Position numbers and translations under genes: made by a program. The notes under the pieces were generated by a model that worked only from the letters and a program-made list of their open reading frames with translations, was not told the DNA's origin and made no database searches. Shown in pieces: positions 6,131 through 12,077 of a stretch of 13,017 bases of DNA. Each line of letters opens with the position of its first letter. Within the stretch, counting starts at the first letter, position 1. The stretch spans positions 1 through 13,017 of the forward strand of contig JASEHK010000028.1 of the NCBI GenBank assembly GCA_030018875.1, in the 5' to 3' direction. The stretch comes from Endomicrobiia bacterium. GTDB taxonomy: Bacteria; Elusimicrobiota; Endomicrobiia; PHAN01.

Positions 6131-7276
6131 ATGATAAAAAGAAGATACTGGCTTAATCTCATCGAGGGTTTGTGGAAAGAGCGCTCTGTTCTGCTTCTAT
6201 CGGGTGTCCGCCGCGCGGGCAAAACGGTTTTATCGCGGACATTGCGCGACGTTGACTATTATGATTGCGAATTACCCAGAATCCGCGGACTGATGGCGGA
6301 CCCGGAAGAGTTTCTGGAAAAGAGAAAAGGAAAGCGCGTCGTTCTCGACGAGATTCATCGTCTCGACAATCCGTCGGAGTTGCTGAAAATCGCGGCGGAT
6401 CACTACCCCGGAACAAAAATCCTCGCTACCGGTTCTTCCGCAATAGGCGCCTCGGCAAAATTCAGAGACACTTTGACAGGCAGAAAAGCCCAGATTTGGC
6501 TTACCCCGCTTGTTTCGGACGATTTGAGAGATTTCAGGAAGACCAATCTGGCGCACAGGTTTCTTTTCGGCGGTTTGCCTCCGCTTTTCTTAAGCAAAAA
6601 ACTTCCCGAGAAATATTTCCAGGAATGGATCGACGCATACTGGGCCAAAGACATTCAGGAACTTTTCCGTCTGGAGCGGCGGAGTTCGTTCCAGAAGTTT
6701 CTTGAGTTGCTGATGGTTCAGAGCGGCGGGATATTCGAGGCTAGCAAATTCGCGGCGCCTTGCGGCGTGAGCCATACCACCATTGCCAATTATCTGAGAG
6801 TTCTTGAGGAAACCTATGTCGCCCATGTGCTCAAACCCTACAGCACATATAAAAATACCGAAATCGTCGCCGCGCCCAAAGTGTATATGTTCGACACGGG
6901 ATTTGTCTCGTATTACCGCGGCTGGCACGACTTGAATCCCAAACATACCGGCCAGATGTGGGAACACTTCGTTCTCAACGAACTTTACGCGCATATGCAG
7001 TCGAGACAGATTCGTTACTGGAGGGACAAGCAGGGTCACGAAGTCGGTTTTATCGTGGAAAGAAGAGGTCGCGCGCCCGTTGCCGTGGAAGCTAAGTGGT
7101 CGCAGGATAACTGCGATCTGTCGGGATTAAGAGTATTTTTGCGGCAGTATCCGGCGGCCAAGGCGTATGTCGTCGCCAACGATATCGTGAAGTCGGCTGT
7201 CAAAAAGATGGACAAAATAAAAGTGACTTTTACCGGCCTCGGAGGTCTTTTGACGGCTTTTCGACGCAGTATATAA
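6131..7276 (+). CDS. AAA+ ATPase with DUF4143 domain
   Basis: 381-residue protein of the widespread AAA_14/DUF4143 type. Walker A GVRRAGKT (25-32), Walker B RVVLDEI (69-75) and sensor-like ILATGSS (97-103) define the ATPase; a winged-helix-like part follows (about 185-235), then a C-terminal domain resembling a PD-(D/E)XK nuclease fold. In that domain YWRDKQGHEVGFIV and VAVEAKWS are recognisable, with E320 and K322 in the ExK position, but the Asp that usually follows Glu-Val is Gly (G306). The role of the family is not established; members are common in accessory DNA. The ATG at 6131 is chosen because a consensus -10 box sits directly before it; a TTG at 6116 lies within that promoter. The gene stands alone between long gene-free stretches, and its last bases contain a promoter for the RNA downstream. 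Confidence 0.9.
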   Translation: MIKRRYWLNLIEGLWKERSVLLLSGVRRAGKTVLSRTLRDVDYYDCELPRIRGLMADPEEFLEKRKGKRVVLDEIHRLDNPSELLKIAADHYPGTKILATGSSAIGASAKFRDTLTGRKAQIWLTPLVSDDLRDFRKTNLAHRFLFGGLPPLFLSKKLPEKYFQEWIDAYWAKDIQELFRLERRSSFQKFLELLMVQSGGIFEASKFAAPCGVSHTTIANYLRVLEETYVAHVLKPYSTYKNTEIVAAPKVYMFDTGFVSYYRGWHDLNPKHTGQMWEHFVLNELYAHMQSRQIRYWRDKQGHEVGFIVERRGRAPVAVEAKWSQDNCDLSGLRVFLRQYPAAKAYVVANDIVKSAVKKMDKIKVTFTGLGGLLTAFRRSI

Positions 7277-7277
7277 T
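7250..7277 (+). promoter_or_regulatory. Strong sigma70-like promoter of the sRNA candidate
   Basis: TTGACG (7250-7255), a 16-bp spacer and TATAAT (7272-7277). It overlaps the last codons and stop of the ATPase gene. The predicted start at 7284 falls on the first base of a GGGGG run. It is among the best promoter matches in the window, yet no plus-strand gene follows for more than 1.1 kb. Confidence 0.7.
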
Positions 7278-7283
7278 AGGTGT

Positions 7284-7450
7284 GGGGGCTTCGACATTAG
7301 AGCAAGCGACCTTCGGTGATAGCCATTCAGGGTAAACTTTGCGGGATGGTGGAGATGATAACAGGGGTGGCGAAACTCCGCAAAAATCGCGCCCGATCTC
7401 ACCGATACTGAACAAACCGCCGCCCAAAAGTATACCCGGGTGTACTTTTT
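7284..7450 (+). ncRNA. Candidate structured small RNA, family unknown
   Basis: About 167 nt between a strong promoter and a terminator-like palindrome, with no ORF carrying a ribosome binding site. Nested pairings by eye give one long interrupted hairpin: GGGGGC (7284-7289) with GCCGCCC (7419-7425, one bulge), TTCAG (7325-7329) with CTGAA (7409-7413), GGTGGAGAT (7348-7356) with ATCTCACC (7396-7403, one bulge), and GGGTGGCG (about 7365-7372) with CGCGCCC (7388-7394). An alternative pairing, TCGGTGA (7313-7319) with TCACCGA (7399-7405), competes with the central helix. Size and elongated shape recall 6S RNA, but I see no signature that proves it. tmRNA, RNase P RNA and SRP RNA motifs are absent. 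It could also be a leader or a mobile-element RNA. Confidence 0.45.
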
Positions 7451-7453
7451 GGG
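7423..7453. terminator. Bidirectional terminator-like palindrome
   Basis: GTATAC (7430-7435), CCGG, GTGTAC (7440-7445), flanked by AAAA on the left and TTTTT on the right, with outer CCC/GGG pairs. The plus strand has T5 directly after the stem and the minus strand T4. It lies between the convergent sRNA candidate and the small minus-strand ORF, so it can serve both. Confidence 0.5.
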
Positions 7454-7478
7454 GGAGGCAGATTATATAAAACCCCGG

Positions 7479-7598
7479 TTATCGTTTGAAAGCGGCGGCG
7501 GTGTCGTTTGCGACCGGCGGGCTTTCCGCGTCCCCGAGCCGCCGGCTTATTTCTTCGCGCTCGCTCAAACTTAACCGGCGATATTTTCGGGTGTTCAT
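7479..7598 (-). pseudogene. Short ORF like an IS30-family transposase N-terminus
   Basis: 39 codons, starting ATG at 7598 and ending TAA at 7481-7479. A perfect AAGGAGGG lies 9 bases upstream of the ATG. The peptide starts MNTRKYRRLSLSEREEISRR, which matches the pattern of the first helix of IS30-type transposases (basic start, then LSxxEREEISRxL before the helix-turn-helix). After about residue 21 the resemblance stops, and I could not restore a transposase by reading the other frames. It is therefore either the decayed remnant of an insertion sequence or a genuine tiny protein that uses its preserved start. The leader upstream is strongly folded (7600-7675). Confidence 0.4.
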
Positions 7599-7599
7599 T

Positions 7600-7675
7600 T
7601 CTAACGCCCTCCTTCGGCAGTTGCCGCCAAGCAGTTTCCCCGCGGCGGCTTATACTACCAAAGTGTTGCGTTAGA
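7600..7675 (-). promoter_or_regulatory. Folded leader enclosing the ribosome binding site
   Basis: On the minus strand TCTAACGC (7675-7668) pairs perfectly with GCGTTAGA (7607-7600), which starts right after the AAGGAGG site and ends one base before the ATG at 7598. Inside, GCCGCC (7649-7644) pairs with GGCGGC (7628-7623). The layout would hold the ribosome binding site within a closed structure, as in a riboswitch, thermosensor or transposase-mRNA hairpin. No known riboswitch motif is visible. Confidence 0.35.
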
Positions 7676-7739
7676 TTATTGAGGCCAATTTATATTCGCC
7701 GATAGGCAAATAAAGGCCCGCGCCGGGATAAAAAAATAA

Positions 7740-7760
7740 GAGACCTGTGCCCCCCCACAG
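7740..7760 (-). terminator. Possible terminator of the tRNA transcript
   Basis: On the minus strand CTGTG (7760-7756) pairs with CACAG (7749-7745) around GGGGGG, followed a few bases later by a T7 run (TTATTTTTTT). It lies about 100 bp beyond the tRNA-His 3' end. The stem is short and separated from the T run, so this is weak. Confidence 0.3.
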
Positions 7761-7856
7761 CGGCGGATACCGAACATGGCCGGAGCAAAAAAAGAAAAAC
7801 CGTCGCGAAAAATGCCGGGAGTTTCATAAATTGGGCGATTATTACGGTGAAATATT

Positions 7857-7933
7857 TGGGGTGGCTAACGGGAGTCGAACCCGCAACATCTGGATCCACA
7901 GTCCAGTGCTCTAACCATTGAGCTATAGCCACC
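7857..7933 (-). tRNA. tRNA-His (GTG)
   Basis: Full cloverleaf on the minus strand. Acceptor GTGGCTA pairs with TAGCCAC. The extra G at position -1 (7933) faces C73 (7860), the identity pair special to tRNA-His. The anticodon stem CTGGA/TCCAG holds loop CTGTGGA with anticodon GTG, and the T arm has TTCGACT. CCA is encoded (7859-7857). It lies 37 bp downstream of tRNA-Arg and is probably co-transcribed with it. Confidence 0.96.
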
Positions 7934-7970
7934 GTCGAACTTATAGCGCCGTTTGGCGCATACAAAAGAG

Positions 7971-8043
7971 CGCGCCCAGCAGGAATCGAACCTGCAACCC
8001 TCTGCTTAGAAGGCAGATGCTCTATCCGTTGAGCTATGGGCGC
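7971..8043 (-). tRNA. tRNA-Arg (TCT)
   Basis: Full cloverleaf on the minus strand. Acceptor GCGCCCA pairs with TGGGCGC, D arm TAGCTCAACGGATAGAGCA, anticodon stem TCTGC/GCAGA with loop CTTCTAA giving anticodon TCT (reads AGA/AGG), T arm GCAGGTTCGATTCCTGC, discriminator G73. CCA is not encoded (CTC follows), so a CCA-adding enzyme is needed, unlike for the neighbouring tRNA-His. Confidence 0.96.
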
Positions 8044-8051
8044 TCGACGAC

Positions 8052-8080
8052 ATTTTACAAAATAGGGTGGATTATTTCAA
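8052..8080 (-). promoter_or_regulatory. Promoter of the tRNA-Arg/tRNA-His unit
   Basis: On the minus strand TTGAAA (8080-8075), a 17-bp spacer and TAAAAT (8057-8052). The predicted start at about 8045 is two bases before the mature 5' end of tRNA-Arg, so little 5' processing would be needed. Confidence 0.6.
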
Positions 8081-8145
8081 AAGGCGGGATGCCGTTGCGC
8101 TCGGTTTGGTTTTTCAACAATCGTTGCAAAATGCGGCATTGCCAT

Positions 8146-8349
8146 CTATTCGCGCTCCGCGCTCGGAGCAGAATTTAATTTTACCTGTAGTTTCTCACCG
8201 CTATCTACGCAGAAATTTCCTTTTTGGACTTTGTCGGATTCACATTGAGGGCAGTAAAGCGTTTCTTGAGCGGAGACAATGCCCGTCAAATAGACCGTCA
8301 AAAATAAAAACACCGGCATAAAAAAGCGCGTCCTCTTTTTTCGAGGCAT
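8146..8349 (-). CDS. Small exported protein with a defective zinc ribbon
   Basis: 67 residues. A basic start (PRKKRTR), a hydrophobic core (about 9-24) and a likely cleavage site after VSA (about residue 27) indicate a Sec signal peptide. The mature part begins QETLYCPQCESDKVQKGNFCVDSGEKL: a CPxC knuckle followed by FCVDSG, where zinc ribbons usually have FCxxCG. The fourth ligand would be Ser (codon AGC, one base from TGC). The ATG is supported by GGAGG (from the reverse complement of 8350-8360) at good spacing. The gene points away from the HD-GYP gene. A possible promoter, TTGACT (8407-8402) with TATCAT (8387-8382), has a short spacer. I do not recognise a family; the function is unknown. 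Confidence 0.6.
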   Translation of the reverse strand: MPRKKRTRFFMPVFLFLTVYLTGIVSAQETLYCPQCESDKVQKGNFCVDSGEKLQVKLNSAPSAERE

Positions 8350-8432
8350 AAACCCTCCATTCCGTTTTCCCCGCGCGAAATATGATACAAAATCTCCCCC
8401 GAGTCAAGCCGATATCCGGTTGAATCTTTTTG

Positions 8433-8438
8433 TATAAT
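8433..8438 (+). promoter_or_regulatory. -10 box of the HD-GYP gene, near-leaderless
   Basis: A consensus TATAAT preceded by TTTTTG. The predicted start at about 8445 is 2 nt before the ATG at 8447, and no Shine-Dalgarno is present. The same TTTTG-TATAAT string precedes the ATPase gene. No good -35 is visible at the normal distance. Confidence 0.5.
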
Positions 8439-8446
8439 ATCGTCCT

Positions 8447-9607
8447 ATGCGACACAATAAACTGCAGTACCTGATTACCGTCGGGCTTGAACTGTCCGAA
8501 ATCCGCGACGAGGACGTTCTGCTCGACAAAGTCCTTCGCGCCGCGCGGTATTTCTTTGCGGCTGACGCCGGCTCAATTTACATAAAAGAAAAAAACTCTC
8601 TGCTTTTTAGATGCGCTCAGAACGACACGCTCTCGTCGCGCTTGCCGCCGGGCCGCAAACTCGGCATCACTACTTTTTCTCTGGACATCAACGACAAATC
8701 GGTCGCGGGCTATGTCGCCTCGACGGGCGAACCTCTCAATATACCCGACGTTTACGCCATCTCGCCGTCGGCGCCCTACTCTTTCGGCAAGAACTACGAC
8801 ACAATTTCGGATTATCACACCGAGTCGGTTTTGACGGCGCCGCTTAAAACCAGCCGCGACAGAATCATCGGCGTTATTCAGCTCATCAATGCCAAAAATG
8901 CGTCGGGGAAGACGATAGAATTCGCGCCGTCCGACGAGCCGTTTGTGAGGCATTTTGCCAACATAGCGGCCGCGGCCATCGAGCGCGCGCAGCTTATCCG
9001 CACGACTATTTTAAGAATGATAAGTATGGCCGAACTCAGAGACCCCACTGAGACGGCCACGCACGTAAACCGCGTCGGCGCGTATTCAATGGAGATATAC
9101 GAAGCGTGGGCGAGAGTCAAAGGGGTTGCGCCGTCTGAAATTGAGCGCAACAAGGACACGCTCAGGCTGGCCGCGATGCTTCACGATGTCGGCAAAATAG
9201 CGGTTTCCGACGTCATACTTAAAAAGCCCGCCAAGCTTACCGACGAGGAATTTTCGAAGATAAAAAGTCATTCCGAGGCGGGCGCGCGGCTTTTCGACGA
9301 CTGCGACACGGAGATGGAGGTCATGTCGCGCGATATCGCGCTGTGCCATCACGAGCGCTGGGATGGAAAAGGTTACCCGAAGGGTTTGAAGGGAGAGGAA
9401 ATACCGTCGGCGGCCAGGGTAGTGGCCGTCGCGGACGTTTACGACGCGCTTTCGACCCGCAGGGCATACAAGGAAGCATTCGATGAAAAAAAATCGCTTG
9501 ATATAATCAGGGATGGGGCAGGCTCGCACTTCGACCCGTCGCTCGTTGAAGTATTTCTGGAGAACTTCGACAACATCAGGCAGATAGCAGACCGCTACAA
9601 GGGATAA
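8447..9607 (+). CDS. GAF plus HD-GYP domain protein, probable c-di-GMP phosphodiesterase
   Basis: 386-residue cytoplasmic signalling protein. Residues about 8-185 form a GAF sensor domain (DAGSIYIKE, SVAGYVASTGEPLNIPDVY and SVLTAPLKTSRDRIIGVIQLIN are typical). Residues about 187-380 form an HD-GYP domain: RDPTETATHVNRV (198-210, H206), HDVGKIAVSD (246-255), H275, HH (301-302), GKGYP (307-311, holding the GYP motif), RVVAVADVYDALSTRRAY (324-341) and GSHFDP (359-364). All metal-binding positions expected for an active HD-GYP enzyme appear present. These enzymes hydrolyse cyclic di-GMP; what the GAF domain senses is unknown. No membrane segment is present. The gene is monocistronic and convergent with queA, with only 4 bp between the stop codons. 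Confidence 0.93.
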   Translation: MRHNKLQYLITVGLELSEIRDEDVLLDKVLRAARYFFAADAGSIYIKEKNSLLFRCAQNDTLSSRLPPGRKLGITTFSLDINDKSVAGYVASTGEPLNIPDVYAISPSAPYSFGKNYDTISDYHTESVLTAPLKTSRDRIIGVIQLINAKNASGKTIEFAPSDEPFVRHFANIAAAAIERAQLIRTTILRMISMAELRDPTETATHVNRVGAYSMEIYEAWARVKGVAPSEIERNKDTLRLAAMLHDVGKIAVSDVILKKPAKLTDEEFSKIKSHSEAGARLFDDCDTEMEVMSRDIALCHHERWDGKGYPKGLKGEEIPSAARVVAVADVYDALSTRRAYKEAFDEKKSLDIIRDGAGSHFDPSLVEVFLENFDNIRQIADRYKG

Positions 9608-9611
9608 AAAA

Positions 9612-10637
9612 TCAAATAATCAGCATCGCGTCGCCGTAAGAAAAAAACCGGTATCTTTCCTTTATCGCCCGACGGTAGGCCTCGAAAAGCAAATCCTTCC
9701 CGCAGAATGCCGCGGCCAGAAACAGCGGTGTAGAGCGCGGCAGATGGAAGTTGGTCAAAAGCCGTCCGACCGTCTTAAAACTGTAACCCGGATAAATATA
9801 AAGGGACGTCGCTCCTTCGCCGGCTCTCACTCCGCGATGCTTGTCGGCGAGCGTCTCTATCGTCCTTGCGCTGGTGGTCCCGACGGCAGCTATCGTCGCG
9901 CCCGATGCCGCCGCGCGATTTATTTTGGCGGCCTCTCCGTCGCTTAGAGAAAATCTTTCCGGCAGCATTTTGTGCGCGTCAATCATCGGAGATTTCACGC
10001 TCTTGAACGTGCCCAGTCCCACGTGCAGCACGACCCGCGCGATGTCTATTCCCCGACCTTCCAAATCTTTCAGTATATCGTCGGTGAAATGAAGACCCGC
10101 CGTGGGCGCCGCGATGGAGCCGTCGCTTTGGGCGTATACCGTTTGGTAGCGCTTTCGGTCTTCGTTTATGGTTTCTTCGTCGGCGTTCTTCCTTTTGATG
10201 TAATGGGGAAGAGGCATTATGCCGTATTTTTCGATGAGCGTTTTTGCCTCGACGCCGTCGGGAAATATTATTTCCTTCGCGCCCGAATCGTCCTTATGTC
10301 CAACCAGAGTTTTAGTGCCGTCGTCGAAGAAAATGCTTTCTCCTTCGGCCAGCGAGGGTTTGATAAGCGCCTTATCGCCGTCGGCGATGAATAGAACCTC
10401 CACCCTGCCGCCGGTCTTTTTGCGCCCGAACACCCTGACCGGCATGACCTTGGTGGCGTTGATGACGAGGCAATCGCCGGCCTTGAAGTAATCCGCAAAG
10501 TCCGCAAAAGTTCTGTGACGGATATTTGAGGTTTTGCGCTCGACTATCATAAGCCTTGCCGCGTCTCTGGTCTTGGCGGGGCGCTGGGCTATGAGTTCTT
10601 CGGGAAGAGCGAAGTCGTAATCGGATACTTTGAGCAT
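9612..10637 (-). CDS. queA: tRNA preQ1(34) S-adenosylmethionine ribosyltransferase-isomerase
   Basis: 341-residue enzyme that moves the ribosyl part of S-adenosylmethionine onto preQ1 at the wobble base of certain tRNAs, forming epoxyqueuosine. Motifs in order: DYDFALPEELIAQRPAKTRDAARLM (7-31), DCLVINATKVMPVRVFG (55-71), SIAAPTAGLHFT (173-184), HVGLGTFKSV (205-214), GTTSARTIE (253-261), TNFHLPRSTPLFLAAAFCG (295-313) and RFFSYGDAMLII at the C-terminus. Length and order match the family. The ATG has no clear ribosome binding site; the gene lies 28 bp after the uracil-DNA glycosylase stop, so translation may depend on the upstream gene. It is the last gene of the rpoZ-coaC-coaB-udg-queA unit. 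No tgt or queG is in the window. Confidence 0.96.
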   Translation of the reverse strand: MLKVSDYDFALPEELIAQRPAKTRDAARLMIVERKTSNIRHRTFADFADYFKAGDCLVINATKVMPVRVFGRKKTGGRVEVLFIADGDKALIKPSLAEGESIFFDDGTKTLVGHKDDSGAKEIIFPDGVEAKTLIEKYGIMPLPHYIKRKNADEETINEDRKRYQTVYAQSDGSIAAPTAGLHFTDDILKDLEGRGIDIARVVLHVGLGTFKSVKSPMIDAHKMLPERFSLSDGEAAKINRAAASGATIAAVGTTSARTIETLADKHRGVRAGEGATSLYIYPGYSFKTVGRLLTNFHLPRSTPLFLAAAFCGKDLLFEAYRRAIKERYRFFSYGDAMLII

Positions 10638-10665
10638 TTTGGAATGTATGATTTACCGACGGAGA

Positions 10666-11382
10666 TTAGTTCGATGACAGGAGACGCATCACGAGCCGCA
10701 TATCTTCCCAGCAGATTTTTTTCAAGGAAGGATTTCTTAAAAGCGCCGCCGGATGATAAGTCGGCACTATCTTCATTTCGTGTCCGCCGACCTTAAAGTC
10801 AAACACATTCCCGCGAAGTTTTCCTATTGTATCGTCGGAACGAAGCATGCCCTTAGCCGCAGTTGAGCCGAGCGCGCACACTACGCGCGGACGGATTATC
10901 TTGAGCTGCTCCTCCAGAATAGGCATACAGCCGGCCATCTCATCTATCGTCGGAGGGCGGTCATTGCCGCGCTTGTCGGGGTTCGTCGGGTCTATCATCG
11001 GATGACATTTGGCGATGTTCGCTATGTAAACATCCTCGCGAGAGAGTTTCATCGCCGCGATTATCTTGTTCAAGAGTTGCCCCGCTCGGCCCACGAAGGG
11101 CTCGCCCTTGTGGTCTTCGTCGAATCCCGGGCCCTCCCCGACGAATATGAGCGGCGAGTCCGGGTTTCCGACGCCGAACACGAAGTTGAGGCGGGCATTG
11201 CCGAGAGGACACTTTCGGCAGTTTTTGTTTTTTTTGAAAAGTTCGGCCAGCGCGCGGGCCTTGTCGGGGGAGACTTTCGAGGATGCGGGCTTGCCCTTGA
11301 CGGCTTGACGGCCGCAAAAATCATCCACGCCCCAGAGCGCTTCGTCGTTGATGTGCGATTTCAGGAGTTTCTTTCCGACCAT
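10666..11382 (-). CDS. Uracil-DNA glycosylase, family 4 (Fe-S)
   Basis: 238-residue DNA repair enzyme that removes uracil from DNA. Four cysteines in family 4 spacing (C55 and C58 in NCRKCPLGNAR, C126 in AKCHP, C152 in AGCMP) would hold a [4Fe-4S] cluster. Catalytic and binding motifs: GEGPGFDEDHKGEPFVGRAGQLL (83-104), YIANIAKCHP (119-128), CALGSTAAKGML (169-180) and TYHPAALLRNP (208-218, H210). The loop between C126 and C152, KCHPMIDPTNPDKRGNDRPP, is longer than the usual KCRPPGNR-type loop by roughly seven residues. The first about 45 residues are poorly conserved. Its start overlaps the end of coaB by 22 bp, so translation is likely coupled; a GAGG lies about 10 bases before the ATG. Confidence 0.94.
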   Translation of the reverse strand: MVGKKLLKSHINDEALWGVDDFCGRQAVKGKPASSKVSPDKARALAELFKKNKNCRKCPLGNARLNFVFGVGNPDSPLIFVGEGPGFDEDHKGEPFVGRAGQLLNKIIAAMKLSREDVYIANIAKCHPMIDPTNPDKRGNDRPPTIDEMAGCMPILEEQLKIIRPRVVCALGSTAAKGMLRSDDTIGKLRGNVFDFKVGGHEMKIVPTYHPAALLRNPSLKKICWEDMRLVMRLLSSN

Positions 11383-12077
11383 AATTTAACAGCCTCGTTC
11401 GCCAGACGTCCGGCGAGTTTTCGCTTTGATATATTATTAAAAACCGCGACCCGTCCGTCGGCGAATATAATGGCGCCGCCGGACATTGGCGATTCCATCG
11501 CTCCGAGAGCGTTTGCGACGACGGCGTCGCATTTTTTTGTTTTTAGTTTGCGACGCGCATCGGCAATCAGCCGTCGGCGGCTTTCCAGCGCGAAGCCTAT
11601 AATTACGGGGCGCTTGCCGCGCGGGAACTTCATCTCCCCGACGGCTTTGAGTATGTCCGTCGAGGGTTTAAGTTTTAGCGTCAAACCGCGACTTCGCTTT
11701 TTGATTTTTCCCGACGCGCGTTTGGCGATGGTGTAATCGGCCACGGCCGCGGCCGCTACGAATATGTCGCGCCGCCGGACGAGTTTTTTTACCGCGCCCA
11801 TCATTTGGGCGGCGGAAACGACGCGCGTTATCGCGGCCTTACGCGGGAAACGCTCCGGGCACGGCCCGGCCACTACCGCGACGGGAGATTTTTTTCTAAG
11901 AAACGCCGCCGAGAGTTCCGCGCCCATCGTTCCCGACGAAGCGTTTGAAATAAACCTGACGGAGTCCAGATACTCCCTCGTCGGGCCGGCGGTTATTAGC
12001 ACGGACGGTCTCGAAGGTTTTCTTGCCTCGCACCGGAGGGATACCCCCGCGATGGTCGAGCGTGCGGGATTTTTCAC
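11361..12077 (-). CDS. coaB: Phosphopantothenate-cysteine ligase (CoaB)
   Basis: 238-residue enzyme that joins cysteine to 4'-phosphopantothenate, with the acyl group activated by a nucleoside triphosphate (CTP in most bacteria), in coenzyme A synthesis. Motifs: SVLITAGPTREYLDSVRFISNASSGTMG (25-52), AAAAVADYTIAK (108-119), KIKK (124-127, contains the conserved Lys), LTLKLKPSTDIL (132-143), GFALES (161-166), DAVVANALG (184-192) and NISKRKLA (215-222). In most bacteria this domain is fused behind CoaC; here it is a separate gene starting with GTG (12077-12075) that overlaps the coaC stop as GTGA. About 24 extra residues precede the ITAGPT motif, roughly what would be the linker of a fused protein. 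The reading frame is unbroken, so I regard it as functional. Confidence 0.93.
   Translation of the reverse strand: MKNPARSTIAGVSLRCEARKPSRPSVLITAGPTREYLDSVRFISNASSGTMGAELSAAFLRKKSPVAVVAGPCPERFPRKAAITRVVSAAQMMGAVKKLVRRRDIFVAAAAVADYTIAKRASGKIKKRSRGLTLKLKPSTDILKAVGEMKFPRGKRPVIIGFALESRRRLIADARRKLKTKKCDAVVANALGAMESPMSGGAIIFADGRVAVFNNISKRKLAGRLANEAVKLWSERNS

Noticed and set aside
5854..6222. Minus-strand open frame of 122 codons upstream of and overlapping the ATPase
   Set aside because: It runs into the conserved Walker A region of the ATPase in antisense, has no ribosome binding site, and its peptide is unlike any family I know.
7284..7450. tmRNA, RNase P RNA or SRP RNA
   Set aside because: The 5' GGGGGCTTCGAC recalls tmRNA, but there is no tag frame and no 3' T-arm with CCA. 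The RNase P GAAAGTCC core and the SRP GGAAGGNAGCA loop are also absent.
7690..7965. Minus-strand open frame of 91 codons
   Set aside because: It reads straight through the tRNA-His gene and has no coding support.
8402..8438. Complete sigma70 promoter with a -35 box for the HD-GYP gene
   Set aside because: Only the -10 box is convincing; TTGAAT (8420-8425) is 7 bp from it, far too close to act as a -35.
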